64,000 bases of DNA from Hyparrhenia diplandra (GCA_015847255.1 JADLZK010008246.1:186001-250000), one strand, 5' to 3'. Shown: positions 1 to 12,325, numbered from the stretch's first letter. Numbers and translations: made by a program. Notes: generated from the sequence alone by a model not told the origin.

Positions 1-553
1 CAAAGCAATCAACGACCCAGCAATGAAGTTCCCTCAGCGTGTCCAGGATGAGATGAATCTCAAAATGCAGAAGGCCCAGGTGCATCAAGTGATCTGCGTG
101 AAAACAAAGGCCAACAATGTTATATTTGGAGATGATGTTAAAAAGTTTGTGGTTCGGTCAGGGCAGAAGCGTGTAGCTGTTCACCTGTATTCAAAATCTA
201 GCGGTAGGGTGAATAAGTTTGGAGCATGCACAATCAGAAAAAGTGCTGCATATTCATGCAACAAGATGAGGCTTCTTCGTAGACCCTGCTCCCATGTTGT
301 GGCCGTTTGCTGTCAAATTGGAGTTAGCAATTCTACATACATGTCGCCGTACTACAGCCTATCATATCTAGGTAATACTTGGAGTAGAAAATTCAATGTA
401 GCTGATGATTTGTTCAGGTACAAAAGAGATATTCCATTTAGCTGGCAGAAGACGCCAACTTGGATCCCAGACAAAAGGTTGGAGTGTGGCTTTCCTGGTT
501 TTCTAACATCAGACTGCGCACAAACTGCCACAGAAGAGGAAGAGCAAGAGTGA
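1..553 (+). pseudogene. MULE transposase, C-terminal part with SWIM zinc finger (copy A, cut by window edge)
   Basis: This is the end of a Mutator-like transposase open reading frame that enters from the left edge and stops at 551-553. The region from about 251 to 310 reads as a SWIM-type zinc finger (C-x-C...C-x-H), with CNKMRLLRRPCSH visible. The first SWIM cysteine is a tyrosine here (AYSC). The second copy of this gene (39435-39764) reads ACSC at the same place, so copy A has probably lost a zinc ligand. Over its length copy A is nearly identical to 39206-39764 but lacks the 2-bp insertion and the 1-bp deletion that break that copy. The frame ends in an acidic tail. The catalytic domain lies outside the window, so function cannot be judged, but the cysteine change argues against activity. 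Confidence 0.8.
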
Positions 554-1450
554 AGCATCTGCAGTTGATCAATTCCAGACAAATCAACGAACCGAAGGAC
601 ACTCAGAAGAACCTAGCCAAGCTTGAAATTCTATGTTCTTCCGTCAAATTTATCCTATGTGTAATCTAAGTATGCAGTAGCTTTTGAGCTCAAGTTGTCC
701 TAGTTAAAACTGACTTTTTTTTTTATCTGTGTGCTTCACTGCTTGTTTCTTTTGTACCATGTTCAGGAAACTGAATTTCACGTTACCTTCAGGCAATATG
801 ATTAGTAGACCTGTGACAATGTGCTTTAAATTCAAGGTTGCAGCAGCACTGAATCATTGTCTCATTCATAAGTTGGTTACAGTGCTGATATTTATATTTG
901 CTTAAAACTTTGTTTTGAATATCACCAGGTGGGATAATTCCCGACTTGAAGTTTATTTGGCCCGAAGGAACCTGCTTTTTGTTTATACAAGATCTTTACA
1001 GTGTTTCTACTTCTAGAACTGGAGTTTACAGGCCACTCCGTGGCCTTCCTAGCTCTGTAACTCTGCACCAATACTAAGTTACTCTAACTGACATTACGGC
1101 TGCTGACTCTAATTGATAACGGATAATATGCATAGCATCGAGTTTGTTGTGCAGGTAGGACAACTGTTGTGTAGCTAATTTCGTGATTGGTGATTTTTTT
1201 TTTTTTGTCTTGAATAGTTCTGTGAAGCAATCTCTGATTCCAATGCCCCAAGAATTCCATTCTATAGAAATTTGCATGTGTATTGTACTATTGTTCCCAA
1301 ACGTCTCCATTGTGTTGTGCATGCGTGTATCCAGAGGTGGTTTTCTGAAATCGTATTTATTATTATTAATTAATTAGTATAATAGTAACAGTGTTATCAT
1401 CGTGCTAGTTGTTGTTCCTTTTCAATTGTTTTTTTTTTCCTAGTTGATGC
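554..1450 (+). repeat. 3' flank of MULE copy A, duplicated around copy C
   Basis: This non-coding stretch follows the transposase stop. It is nearly identical to 39765-40109 plus 46661-47240, the 3' flank of the other MULE copy. In copy A the sequence runs uninterrupted through the ATATTTATATTTGC site near 890, so it is the empty site for the 6.55-kb insertion at 40110-46660. Homology stops at about 1445, next to a T-rich run. Confidence 0.85.
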
Positions 1451-3540
1451 CCCCTTTCAATTGTTTTTTTTTCCCTCTTGTGGATGATCTATACTTATAT
1501 GCTACACTATGTGAGTAATGGTGTTTGTCAGGATGTAAGTTATTACCTGAATATTATGTGTGTTGCTCAGACTTGGTCACAGCTTTGATCTGAAAGATAC
1601 TGCGTTTTTATATCCCTGAGCGTTTTACATCTGAAACAGTCCCTTGAGAAGGGGTAATACTAATAGCTTCGCCAAAGGAAACAACAAAGGTCATCAGGTC
1701 ATCATCACTTTGGCTGAATGTGAATATTTGCATCAATAATTAACCACTTCCATGTTGTATTGTTATACTAATAACGTCCTAGTCTTTATGGCCAACACAG
1801 TAACGTCGTAATCTTGGATCAAACGCACAATAAAACTGTCGAAAATATGCACACGTCCTACACTGCCCAAGTTATCTGTACCTCAGTTCTCAAAACACAG
1901 TTTGTATCCTACATTCCTACATGCCCAGGAAGATTTATGTTCAGGCATAATTGGGCATTCTGGCATGGCTGAGGATTATCACCACCAGTTCGAATTTATG
2001 TTCAGGTCGTCTCGGACTCCCAAGCACAATAGTCGGTGACAACTGACAAACACTCGTCAGCTATGCCCAGGAAGATTTTTGATTGCAGCGGCAACATGTT
2101 GTTTTGTCGTCCAGTTGCTTATTCACCGCAGAAACGGACAAGTGCACGGTGATTTTGGTATGAATAAATATGTGCACCAAAATAAACCCCTATACTACAT
2201 ATACATCTTCTGTCCGAAAAAGAACACTATTCTAAATTATGACTAAATCAACTATTTTAAAATTTGACTATTTTTTTGGAAAAAGAGTATTACGGTTTAT
2301 ATGTCAAACATAGATGTATTATACATATATATTTCATGATTAATCTAATAATATTAACAATTTTGTAGTGTTTACCCTCCTCGAATGATGTCAGATCAGC
2401 TCCGTCATCCCCCCCACATGAAATGATTACTCCCTCCATCCACAAAAGGATGTAATTCTCACTTTTCAAAGAGTCAAATAATTTGATTTGAAATTTGGCT
2501 AAAGTTGTATAAAAAATACTAGCATTTATGATAGAAAATAAGTACCGTTAAACTTATGGAATATATTTTTAGTAAACCTAGTTAGAGATGTAAATGTAAA
2601 TGTAAATGTTAATACTATTCAGTGTATATTTTATTAAAGTTAAGTTAATTTGACTTGTATAAATCATATATTTTATTCTTTTGTGGATGAAGAGACCTAG
2701 CTAGAAATGTCAGATCCAAACTAACCTCACAAAATAAAAAAGTAAATGAACATTGGAAGAAAAAATAAAAGATAAAAAAATCAAATCAGCAATTGAAGAA
2801 GGCAAAAAAAAAACAAGAATGTATATAAATGGGGGAGATCCACTATGCCTATGTTGACAAAACATTCGGCAGCCTAGAGTCAAAAGCGTGCTCGTGGCTA
2901 AGAAATTAAATAATAGAAATAGAACCATCATATTCATTATTATGTAGCATCTACAAGAGTCTTTCTATAAAATTTAATCTATAATTCATTATTTGGGAGC
3001 TATTTGAGTAAAGACCGCTTTCTTATGTTCTCCAACAACTCTTTAATATCGTCTTATGTGTATTTTAGAGAGCCATCCACTCTCTTTTTTTTTTTGGCTA
3101 GTAATATAGGATGTCCATATTTAGAGATGCAATTAAAGAGATTATTGTAGAGTATTTTTTTCACTAGATGGATATTAATTAGATTTGGCGATAATAAGGT
3201 ATTATTATGGCACGAACTACTCCTCAATTCTCTTTTATAAGGCACGCACCCATATCAAGAGTCAAACTTTAAAATTTTATAACAATTTAGTTAAAAAAAT
3301 AAATTATTATACTACAAATTTGAATTTTTTTATATTGGCACTTAAATTTACTATATCCAACTATCAAAATCTTATAAATATAAATAAATAATATAAACGT
3401 ATAAATCATCAATGGTCAAAAACTAGAAATGTAGTTTGGGTCGCTCAAAAAAAAAAAACTCGAGCTGACTCAACAGACAAATATACATGAACTAAGGCCC
3501 AATGGGCCACTAAAAAAAAATACTCGAGCTCAAACAGGCC
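1451..3540. other. AT-rich intergenic DNA, no gene seen
   Basis: No supported gene. The stretch holds one Stowaway-like MITE (2430-2695) and AT-rich DNA with short homopolymer runs. The small open frames here have no recognisable motif. From about 3420 the sequence starts to resemble the upstream region of MULE copy C (about 36890-37220). Confidence 0.6.
2430..2695. mobile_element. Stowaway-like MITE
   Basis: The left end reads CTCCCTCCATCCACAAAAGG and the right end carries the imperfect inverted counterpart (TTTTGTGGATGAAGAGA). TA lies directly before the left end, as expected for Stowaway (Tc1/mariner-type) MITEs. A matching TA on the right is not clear. About 266 bp, AT-rich and non-coding. 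Confidence 0.65.
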
Positions 3541-3750
3541 CTGTCGGTCACTCGGTCTGGACCTGGCTCGTTGGAGTCGTTGCCAGGCAGGGCAGTCTCA
3601 CCTCCTCAAAATGGCGGGAACATGAGCGAAAATGGAGGGAACCTCTTCCCTTTCCCCGCCGCCAGCGACCACAATCACACTCTCTGACACACACTCGAAG
3701 CTCGACTCGAGACGCACGCCTCGCGGAGGCCGCCTCCGACGAATCCGTCC

Positions 3751-4680
3751 ATGGGGAAGCGCGGGGGCTCGTCCACCCGCCCGATATCGACGGCACCGCG
3801 CGCGTCCTCCACCGCCGCCGGCCCCGACGCGTCCGGTCCGGCCTCCGATGGCTCCAATCCCGTATGTTGTCTTCTCCACTGCGCCACTCTCCTTGTATTG
3901 TCGATTCACGATCTCCCTTTGGCTAATGTTCGCATGTTTTTGAGATTGCAGGGTGCCACCACTGGTGGGAGGAAGCGGAAGGCCCCGGCGGCCCCTCGGA
4001 AGCCTCGGAAGGCACAGGTTCGTGCTCGTGGCTTCGTGCTCTACTGTTCACCGCACTAATCCCATCTGGCCTTTTTTCTGAATCTAATTTCGATCGTCTG
4101 AATCTATGCTATGCATTTTAGTATATTGGGCCATTGTTCTGTGTATAGGATCTGGATCACAGAACATATCTCATCGTCTGAATCTATGCATTTAGTATAT
4201 TGTGCCATTGTTTTGTCATGCTCGTGGCTTCGTGTTGTACAGCTCACCACACTCATGCAACTAGCCTTTTCCGGAATCTAAATTCGTTCATCTGAATATG
4301 TCGCATCTATATGTGCCATTGTTCGGTGTGTAGGATCCCAAAACATATCACATCGAGGTGCGCTATGGGCACTTGAGAAACATCTGGCGAGGAGGAAGAT
4401 ACATCACAAGTTTCTGGGAGGTGAAAGGAGAAGATTTGGATGAATGCGGCCACATAGTGGCTGAGCTACCGCAGCCGTGGCCAATGACATTGGTGGATGC
4501 GAAGCTCTGGATCCTGAAACTGTTCGGCTTCATCCAGAGACACAAGATCTCCATATCAAGGGGTTCTTCAAAGAATTCTGCCCTGACTTCTTCGATATTG
4601 CTCATGACGACCTTGGTCCACAATTTTATTCTGACAACTTGGACTGGGAGTCCCGATTTTTCCATAGCAAAATAAGAAAG
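3751..4680 (+). pseudogene. MULE transposase gene, 5' half (copy B, truncated)
   Basis: This is the 5' half of the same MULE gene family as 37221-39764. Exon 1 (3751-3861) starts MGKRGGSS and ends at a GT donor. Exon 2 (3952-4017) encodes a basic stretch with RKRKAPAAPRKPRK, a possible nuclear localisation signal. Exon 3 starts at 4334 after TGTAG. Exon 3 carries the block VAELPQPWPMTLVDAKLW, then loses frame around 4530 and continues in another frame (LHPETQDL). Homology with copy C ends near 4670, so the catalytic domain and SWIM finger are absent. The upstream 3540-3750 region also matches copy C. It is a truncated, frameshifted relic, possibly part of an old tandem array with copy A. Confidence 0.75.
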
Positions 4681-5255
4681 TAGTGCTAAAATGTAAAGTA
4701 AATTACCTTGGATTTGTACTGGTCTTATGATCGGTTTACGGTCCTCGATGGGTAGTCGATCAGGGAGTGCGGAGGGGCCTCGCAAGTAGACACGCCCGGC
4801 GGAGGAAGAGGAACCCCTCCCGTACTCTGGCTAGTCCCCTCCGCGTGGTGCGGACGCCGGCCGGTCCGTCGCTGCGACGCCAAAGAGGTCCACGTCCTCG
4901 CCTCGCCTCGCCTCCGCCTCCGCCTCCTCCTCCTCCTCCTCGTCGTGCACCACCGGTGGTGGCGACGGTGGTCGGGGTGCACGACGGCCCCCGCCCCCGC
5001 CCCCCGTGGCGGTGGTGGTGGCTCGGCGCTTCCCCTTCGTCTTGCCCTTGCCCTAGCTTCCGGATACACCTTCGAATTTCTGCTTTCGACACGGTTATTT
5101 TCTTGAGGACATTCGATTCGAGGCATCTTTTTGAATCACCTGCAATTAGATGTACATAATTAGTAAAAATGTAAAATTAAATAGAACATAATTATGAAGA
5201 GATGAAAAATCAATAATCGAACATAATTATTAAGAGATGCATAGTATTACATGTA

Positions 5256-5921
5256 TTAGAAATAATCCTCATCCCCTGTCATGATTTTCGCCTTTGTGGG
5301 ATCATAATCCTCATGATCACTATCATCCATGTCTACGTCTTCCAACATATGAAGATTGGCGGGATCCATGGGAGGAGGAACGGCGTCAACACTACATTTG
5401 TCCTTAAGTAATTTCTCGAGTAAGCGTAAGTCCTTCGCATCTCGAACCTCCTCGTCCTCCTCATCATCAACAACACTTTCATTGTCTACTTCCATTTAAG
5501 TTGGGCCGGTTATTTCTATCACAAATGTATCTTGTAGCCCTTCTTCTTGGAAGAACTCTCCCTCATATGTGTTCGCATTAAAATGGTAATCTTCCTTGTT
5601 TGGGACGGGTAGTCTACCGTGTGGCAATACCTTACGCACAACATCCCAACCCTTAAGCCGCTCGTCATTTTGGCAACACCATGGGAGATAATAAACTTGT
5701 GTGGCATGTTGAGCCACAATGTAGACATCATCTCCGGCCATCACGGGAATCTTGTTGAATCGAACAATCCCAAGTTGTTCGAGGTCCAAATTTGTTATTT
5801 CGGGATCGAACCAATGGCACTTAAACACGGCGAGCAGCAAGCCGTTTAGAGCGGAGAAATGGAGCTCGTATATTTCTTCAATTCTTCCATAATAACCTTT
5901 TAGTGCTAGTTCCATCATCAC
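5256..5921 (-). pseudogene. CACTA TNP2-type transposase, C-terminal DUF4216-like region
   Basis: One continuous minus-strand frame runs from 5921 to 5256 with a single stop codon at 5496-5498. The upstream part (about 141 residues) looks like the DUF4216 region of En/Spm TNP2-type proteins: a VFKCHWFD motif, then IVAQHATQVYYLPW. The part after the stop is very acidic (DDEEDEE, DVDMDDSDHEDYD), as is usual for the tails of these proteins. The stop plus missing upstream domains mark a dead transposase. The assignment rests on motif recognition, not on a search. Confidence 0.65.
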
Positions 5922-6484
5922 CTTTAGTGAAAACTCCGGTATTTATGGTTTTTGGTTTGGTCGATTACGCTCATAGCTCGTTGTGTGGTAGCGATATCCA
6001 TTCACGTCATAACCAGGTAAATGACCTAACCCGGACTCAAAGCCATTGGCAACCCGTATGAGCTCGGGATGCATACCCGGATCGGTCGGTGCACGCAAGC
6101 TCAAGCGGGATATATGAAATGAGACGGTTCGTTAGCATATCAAAGCGAGGCGTTATTTAACATGAATTGCCAGTACACGGCGTTTGAACCAACTAATGAA
6201 ATCGGGTTTTCCATTGCCGGCACCTGTCTAGCGGTGGTGTCCAATTCATGTGCTTCGGCGTTCGTTGACGCCTTTAATTGCCTTTGAAATTTCCTATACC
6301 AACGAGACAAAAAGGGTTGGATGCGAGAATATTAAGTACTAGAAGACAAGTAGGTTCTACGCTTAGAGTTGTGACTTCATCGTATGTAAGGAACCACTTC
6401 GTCTAGGTTGAAAAGTATATAATTCATTATCTTGATCCACTCTCGGATTTGTCAAGGTCTTTATTTTTGAACCACTTGCACGTC

Positions 6485-6778
6485 CTAGTTCTCCTTGGAA
6501 AAGGCCGAGGGTTGATTCATTTTCATCAAAGCATTGTAACGAGGGGGTGGATAATGCGAACTAGGAAGGTTGTCACCATAGTATTTTGTGAAGTCGACAC
6601 CTCCTGCTTGAACCTTTGCATCTGCGATGGAACCCTCAATCTTACACTTATTTTTACGGTCGGACCCGAACATGCTTCGAACTCTCTCAACAAAGATAGC
6701 ACCAACGAAATCGTGCGGGGCCACCCACCCCTTGCCTCGTATCTCCAAAACTCCTCCAGCCATCGTATATCCACGCAT
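6485..6778 (-). pseudogene. CACTA TNP2-type transposase, DUF4218-like fragment
   Basis: On the minus strand the motif KNKCKIEGSIADA followed by a run ending YYGDNLP resembles the conserved EGSIAEAY segment (DUF4218 region) found upstream of DUF4216 in En/Spm transposases. It lies on the same strand and in the expected order before 5256-5921, about 560 bp away. 5930-6480 between them shows no long open frame. The N-terminal catalytic part expected towards 8000 was not recognised, so this is an eroded fragment. Confidence 0.5.
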
Positions 6779-7574
6779 CGGTCATCCATTCTCTATCATA
6801 TGCGAGAATATAAGAATGCAAAGGCATCTACACAAGGATCCTACCATCTAGTAGGTGAAGATAGGTCTAATCCCACCGAGGGATGCGTAGATGAGTCGGT
6901 TCCATGCTCCACTATCCGAGCTCAGAATTTCAAAGCACCTCCTCGCCGTTCTCCAAATACACGTCCTCCCCGAGAGGGGGAGCCAGGGCCAAGAAGAACA
7001 ACGGGAGATCTTCGCCGAAACTCAATCGAGACAGAGTGGAGCATGGAACGAACCTCATCTACGCATTCTCGCTGTCCAAAAACGTGGACAATTCAAACAG
7101 ATACGGTTATAGGTATGCGCGGGGATCGCATACTTTCCAACCGTATCTCTTCCGAACGGGAGACGCCTAATTGAGCTGGCGCGATCTAGCTACCACCATG
7201 ACACGGAAGGAAGGGATATACCTAGGGTCGCGGTGGAGTCGCTAGCGGGCGAGGAAGAAGATCGGGGCCGCCAAGGGACTCCGGCCGGCTAGGCAAGGCA
7301 CTCAACTTCGGCTCGGAGGGCTCCTCTCCGCATAAAAAGAAGCACACGGGATCGGTTGAAAATTTCGACAGAACCTCCCCCGCACGGGGAGGTTTCCAAT
7401 ACTCGCAAACAAAACACACGGCACGATGGCCGCGACCACATATATATTGACATAAACAAGTCACATGGCTCGATGGCCGACAACTGCGAGGCCGAAGATG
7501 AGGGGGCCCGAGACGGATCCGGACGCCGAGCAACGAGGGGCGGCCGGTCTAGGACGGACAACGGTGGGGCGGTC

Positions 7575-7830
7575 GTGCTCCTCCTCCTCCTCGCCTCCCT
7601 TTTCCCTCCCTTCCCTCCTCCTCTTCCCTTCTTCCTCCTCCTTCCTCCTCCTCTTCCCTTCTTCCTCCTCCCCTCCCTCCTCCCTTTTCCCTCCTTCCTC
7701 CTCCTCCTGCTCTCCTCCCTTTTCCTTCTTCTTCTTCCTCCTCCTACTCCTCCTTCCTCCTCCTCCTCTCCTCCCTTCTCCCTCCTTAATCCCTCCTCCT
7801 CCCACTCCTCCCCCTCCCCTACTCCCCTTC
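7575..7830. repeat. Long polypyrimidine (CT-rich) tract
   Basis: About 250 bases on the plus strand are almost pure C and T, built from CTCCTC, TTCC and CCCTTTTCCCT units. Both strands are therefore open in several frames, giving artificial Ser/Leu/Pro-rich or Arg/Glu/Gly-rich open frames. The tract lies inside the degenerate CACTA element. No gene is called here. Confidence 0.85.
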
Positions 7831-8204
7831 GGGCGCGTTCTTTCGCCACCCCCCCACCCGGCGCGGTGGGGGCAGGAGGGCCCGCCCACTCAGCGGAGGA
7901 GGAGGGGCGGCCGGCACGGCTCGGGCGGGGATGGGGGCGGGGCCGGCTTCGGGGGGCGGAGTGGCCCGGCGGGCGGGGGGGCGGGCTTGCGGTTTGAGGC
8001 GGCGGGCGGCGTGGTGGTGGTAGCCGGTCGACGGTCGTCGGTGGTGGCGGGCCCAAGACGGTGGCTGGTCGGCGCGCGATGCGGGCGTGGCCCGGTCGTC
8101 AGTGGCGGCGGTCGTCGGGCGGCTCCCAGTGGTGTGGGTGTGTGTGTCGAGGATCGTGCATGTGTGTGTGGGGCGGGGTTGACTAAATTATATATAAAAA
8201 ACAC

Positions 8205-9700
8205 TCTTTTCCCGTGATGGATGCGGGAGGATCACGGGAAAGACACCTCTTTCCCGTGATCCCCCCGGATCCATCACGGGAAAGCGGATTTTTTTAAATA
8301 TCCACCGCCGCCACCGCGAGGCGGGTCCCACCGCCACCTCTTTCCGTGATCCCCTCATATCCATCACGGGAAAGAGGATTCTTTTTTTTCAAATATCCAC
8401 CGCGCCACCTGCGAGGCGGGTCCCACCGACCACCCCTTTCCCGTGATTAGCTCACGGAAATCTCTTACCTTTCCCGTGGCGACTCACGGGGAAAGGGTTT
8501 TTTCGAAAACTAAATTTATTACTCCCCTTTCTTTTTCTAACAGATATATTTTCAAACTTTGATCAAGATTACTTCAAAAATACCTTATCACATACACTCA
8601 CCCATACATAATTGATCCTTGCGCGAAAAAAATTGCCATTATTTCATGTGGTTCTATCTCCTTTTTTAAAATTGTATTTACTTCACTACAACAACAAAAT
8701 TATAATAATTACCAAAATAATCCAAAAAATTCTCGAAAATAGACATGACACAATATCCGAGGTCATTTGCATATAGAAAAAGTTTAAGTAGCCAAACCAC
8801 AACTTGACCGCCACATCCACATGAAATAACACTTTGGATCATTCTCAACAAACATGAAACTTCTACGTAGATGTTGGAGCTTGTGAACATCGTCGTGCCA
8901 ACTTGTGCGAAAACGTTCCCAATTTTTTTATCATAGCCTCGGCATAAGATATCATGACATATTATGAAATTTCATGATTTTTTTGCACATCGGTTTATTT
9001 TTCTAGAATTTTTAAACCACTAGAACAGGGGATTAACGTTCATGATTTCGTATTAAGATGTTCCAGATTTTGTTATTTTTTAAATGCAAGGTCTTACACT
9101 CGTGTTGAGTATGAGGAATATAAATTTTCTACTAATTTTTTTCAAAAATTTGAAGCACTTGTAGTTCAAATTTGGCCTTATTTCATAAATTCCCATAAAA
9201 AAAGAGAATAATTACCTAAATATATCAAATAAAGTCAATAATTCACCAAACTTTAATATTGAGTGCCATATAATGTGCAACAAGTGTAGAAAAAGTTTGG
9301 AGAGGAAAATCAAAAAAAGAAATTTCTGTGGCGTCTTTCCCGTGAGCGGGGGTACACGCTCACGGGAAATGGGGCCCCTTTCACGAGGCCTACTATTTAA
9401 CCCACGGGAAAGATGGCTCACGGGGAAAGCCTTTCTCGTCGCCTAAACGGAGGCCTCACGGGAAAGGGTGGACGGAGGGGACGGAGCGGGCCGGGACGGC
9501 GGCGTTCCCTTCCCCGTGAGCCCCACCTCACGGGAAAGGGGTGGGAGATTTCCCGTGACTTTGTCCATCACGGGAAATTTGATATCCCGTGGGTATTTTC
9601 TTTCCGTGATGTTTCCTTGTGGCTCACGGGATATCTTATTATTTCCGTGATTATTTCTGTTAGCTCACGGGAAATCGTTTTCCTCACGGGAAGTCGCAGA
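8205..9700. repeat. Subterminal repeat array of the CACTA element (TCACGGGAAA / TTTCCCGTGA)
   Basis: Roughly 20 direct and inverted copies of a 9-10-bp motif cluster at 8211-8500 and 9337-9690, separated by an AT-rich spacer of about 800 bp. In En/Spm-type elements such subterminal motifs are the binding sites of the element's TNPA-like protein. The clustering next to the 9709 terminus supports that role here. Confidence 0.75.
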
Positions 9701-9740
9701 TTAGGTAGTGCATCCGATCAATACGTTACTTAATTAAGAT

Positions 9741-10889
9741 CACTAGTACTGAAATACTTTTTGGGTGTGGGCGCCTCGAGATTTTTGCGTGGCGGGCGAG
9801 GCGCCCGTCACCAAATGAAGGTCACGGTTAATCAAGTAATATACGTGGCGGGCTCCTTTGCCCGTCACGGTTAATAGATGAACCGTGGCGGGCACATTAG
9901 ATGCCCGCCACGGTAAAGATTTTTTAAAAAAGAAAACCCTAGATGCCCGCCGAGCCCATCCATGGGCCCGCCAAGCCCATCTAGGGCAGCACCGGGCCGC
10001 CGCCGCACCGAACCCTAGGAAGGGGACGCGGATCCGCCGGGCCGAACCCTAATGGAGGAAGGGGCCGCCAATGTCGCCGCGGAGCAGGGAGGGGAGGGGG
10101 CCGCCGCCTTGGCCGCAGAGGGAGGGAGGGGCGCGCCCCGCCGTCGCACGAGGGGGAGGGGATCCGCGGTGAGCCGCCCCGCCCGGATGCGCCGGGCCGG
10201 TGAGCCGCCCCGCCGGGATCCGGTGGAGCCGCTCCCGCCGGATCCGCCTCCGATGAGCCGCCCCGCCGGATCCGCCGCCGGGTCGCCCAGATCCGCCGCC
10301 GGTCGCCAAAACCGCCGATCCCGCCGGCCGCGAGATCCACCGGTGAGCCGAGGAGGAAGGGGAAGCAAGGAGGAGAGGGGATCCGGGCGGTCGCCGGTGG
10401 GAGGGGAGCAGGGAGGGCGCCGCGCCGCGGAGCGGTGGAGAGGCGCCGGTGGGAGTTTTTTTACTCCGGTGGGTGGGAGAGATGAGTGGAAGAGGCGCCG
10501 GTGGGAGAGATGCCACTCGAGTGGAGCAAGGGACGAGCGGGTGACTCTCGCAAACCCTAAGTTTCTATATTTATATGCGGACGGCTATCGGGTCTCATTG
10601 GGCCTGTTGGGCCTCTCTAGTTTTCGCGGACGGGCCATTTAGGATGCCCGCCACGCAAAATTAATTTTGCGTGGCGGGCACCTTAACACGCCCGCCACGC
10701 AAAAATAACGTATTTTGCGTGGCGGCGTGTTAAGGTGCCCACCACGCAAAAATCAATTATCGTGGCGGGTAAAAACGCCCGCCACGTAAAAAAGTGGGCG
10801 TGGCGGGGTATTTTTCCGTGGCGGGCAAAAAGTGCCGCCACGGAAAAGATTTTTGCAAGTGCTTTCGCAAAATCATTTCATTACTAGTG
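9741..10889. mobile_element. Non-autonomous CACTA element, copy A only
   Basis: It begins CACTAGTACTGAAAT at 9741 and ends ATTTCATTACTAGTG at 10889, near-perfect inverted termini. A GAT target duplication flanks it (9738-9740 and 10890-10892). Copy B has the uninterrupted site with a single GAT at 22525-22527, so the element boundaries are directly confirmed. The subterminal regions carry repeated GTGGCGGGC / GCCCGCCAC motifs. The GC-rich centre (10050-10640) has a long open frame with no motif I recognise and no transposase. Confidence 0.92.
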
Positions 10890-10892
10890 GAT

Positions 10893-11673
10893 GAAGACGA
10901 CATAGAAGGTGGAGATCACGGGAGGTTGCGAGATGAACTTGTGGTCACAAAGTGCTTGTCGACGGGACGCCGCTCTCCATATCATCCGGTGGAGCGTCCT
11001 CGACATCCGCGCGCTGAACGCAACAAGAGCACCTCCGTGCCACATTCCGCCACTAACATTATGTCGCCACCGACATCGATGCCTTCACCTTCCGCCTCGT
11101 CCGCTCCCGCCGTTGCCGCAGGTGTCGGTGGCGAAGCTAGAGCTGGATTTAGGGAATTTTGGGTTTCACAAAGCAAATTGTGGGAGCAAGAGGAACGGGC
11201 CACGGCGAAGCGCGAGGCTGCCCCGCTGGACGGATGAGAGTTGCACCGGCGCTGAGACCGGTGTGCGCTGTCCGACAAGCGGCGTCGACGCCACCTTTGG
11301 CGGGGAGGCGGCGGAGCCATCGACCGCAACCCCGCACAAGGCCGGAGTTGCGCTTAGCGCCGGAGACCGACGCGGCGCTGTCCCCGGCAAGCGGCGGTGC
11401 GGCTAGCAAGGGTGTGGGGAACGACGGAGCCGTCAAGAGCGAGGCGACCCCGCATGCGACGAGTTGCGCCGGCGCGGTTGACCGATGCATGCGGTTTCTA
11501 TTGGAGTGCCTCATTAGTTTTGGGTGGGGCCACGCGCCGAGGATGTGTGAGATCGGAGGAAGAAGAAAACACCGTTGGTGTTTTTACATCTTTTTCATTA
11601 TGCTCTCTGATGTGTGCGGTTTAAGGGCTTCTCTAATGGTGGCCAAACAACCGGTCTAGTATGAATTCTATTC
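10893..11673. other. Unassigned GC-rich sequence shared by both duplication copies
   Basis: Matches 22528-23471 with many small indels. It has several open frames on both strands, but the two copies do not preserve any one reading frame and I see no motif, so no gene is called. The stretch may be an old non-autonomous element or a gene-fragment relic. Confidence 0.5.
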
Positions 11674-12325
11674 GAGCAACTCCAACAGCTTTTTGCAAAT
11701 AAGGTTGCCATTTTTTAAATTTACTTAAGAAACATTAAAAGAGGTCTCCAACAATTTTGCATTTCACTTGCATTTTTGCAAAACTTGGCAAATTCTTCCC
11801 CGAACTCCCAAAATCGCCAAGCCAAGTCGCACTTGGCATATGTCCCCGCCACGCGCGAAATTCCCTCCCCACGGCGCTGAAAGTTCATCCGCTGACGACG
11901 AACCCTCCTACGCCGCGAACGCTCGTCACGCTCTTTGTTTCTACCGAATATCAATACGGGCGCATGAATGATCTTTGTTCTACGATCGACAACAAAAGGT
12001 GATCACTCATCCGGTCAATCATTGATTGTTGTAGCGAATCATCATGTCACCTAATCGTCTATTCTTGCCGAACAACATTCATTGAGTGCCGAACAACTGT
12101 GTTGGCCGTTGTCTTCATCTTTTGGTCGGCAGATTCACCGATCACCGAGCAATCGAGGTTTGTCGGCGCATAAGGTGATTGACGTACCCACAAATTTTTT
12201 GTTTTGCCAAGTCAAGAGTGCAAAACTCTTGGAGATGACCATATTTTTAGCTTTTCATTCTATTTTCAGACTTGGCAAACACCCACAAATGCCAACCCAA
12301 ATATGCAAAACTGTTGGAGTTGCTC
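11674..12325. mobile_element. MITE-like element with GAGCAACTCCAACAG termini (copy A)
   Basis: The left end GAGCAACTCCAACAGC is matched in inverted orientation by CTGTTGGAGTTGCTC at 12311-12325. Length is about 652 bp and no coding region is supported. The paired copy is at 23472-24119. Such GAG-CATCTCCAACA ends are common in grass TIR elements. I could not identify a target duplication, so the superfamily is left open. Confidence 0.65.

Larger units (their letters stand above)
4681..9709 (-). mobile_element. Degenerate CACTA (En/Spm) element; right end at 9709, left end not found
   Basis: The right terminus reads GGTAGTG at 9703-9709, i.e. CACTACC on the minus strand. CAT follows it. Copy B of the segmental duplication has a single CAT at the matching position (22501-22503), consistent with a 3-bp CACTA target duplication whose other half is not visible. 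About 20 copies of TCACGGGAAA and its inverse lie at 8205-9690. TNP2-type remnants are on the minus strand (5256-5921, 6485-6778). I could not find a left CACTA terminus with matching subterminal repeats; 4681 is only where MULE homology stops. 4690-5130 is GC-rich, with no motif I recognise. Confidence 0.65.

Noticed and set aside
6449..7174. 241-codon plus-strand open frame in the CACTA element
   Set aside because: Antisense to the TNP2-like remnant at 6485-6778 and without motif.
7289..8217. Long open frames on both strands (Pro/Ser/Leu-rich or Arg/Glu/Gly-rich)
   Set aside because: They are produced by the polypyrimidine tract and GC-rich DNA inside a CACTA element; no motif, no start context, low complexity throughout.
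10049..10642. Open frames of 150-196 codons in the centre of the CACTA element
   Set aside because: GC-rich, composition-driven, open on both strands, no domain; the locus is a non-autonomous transposon.
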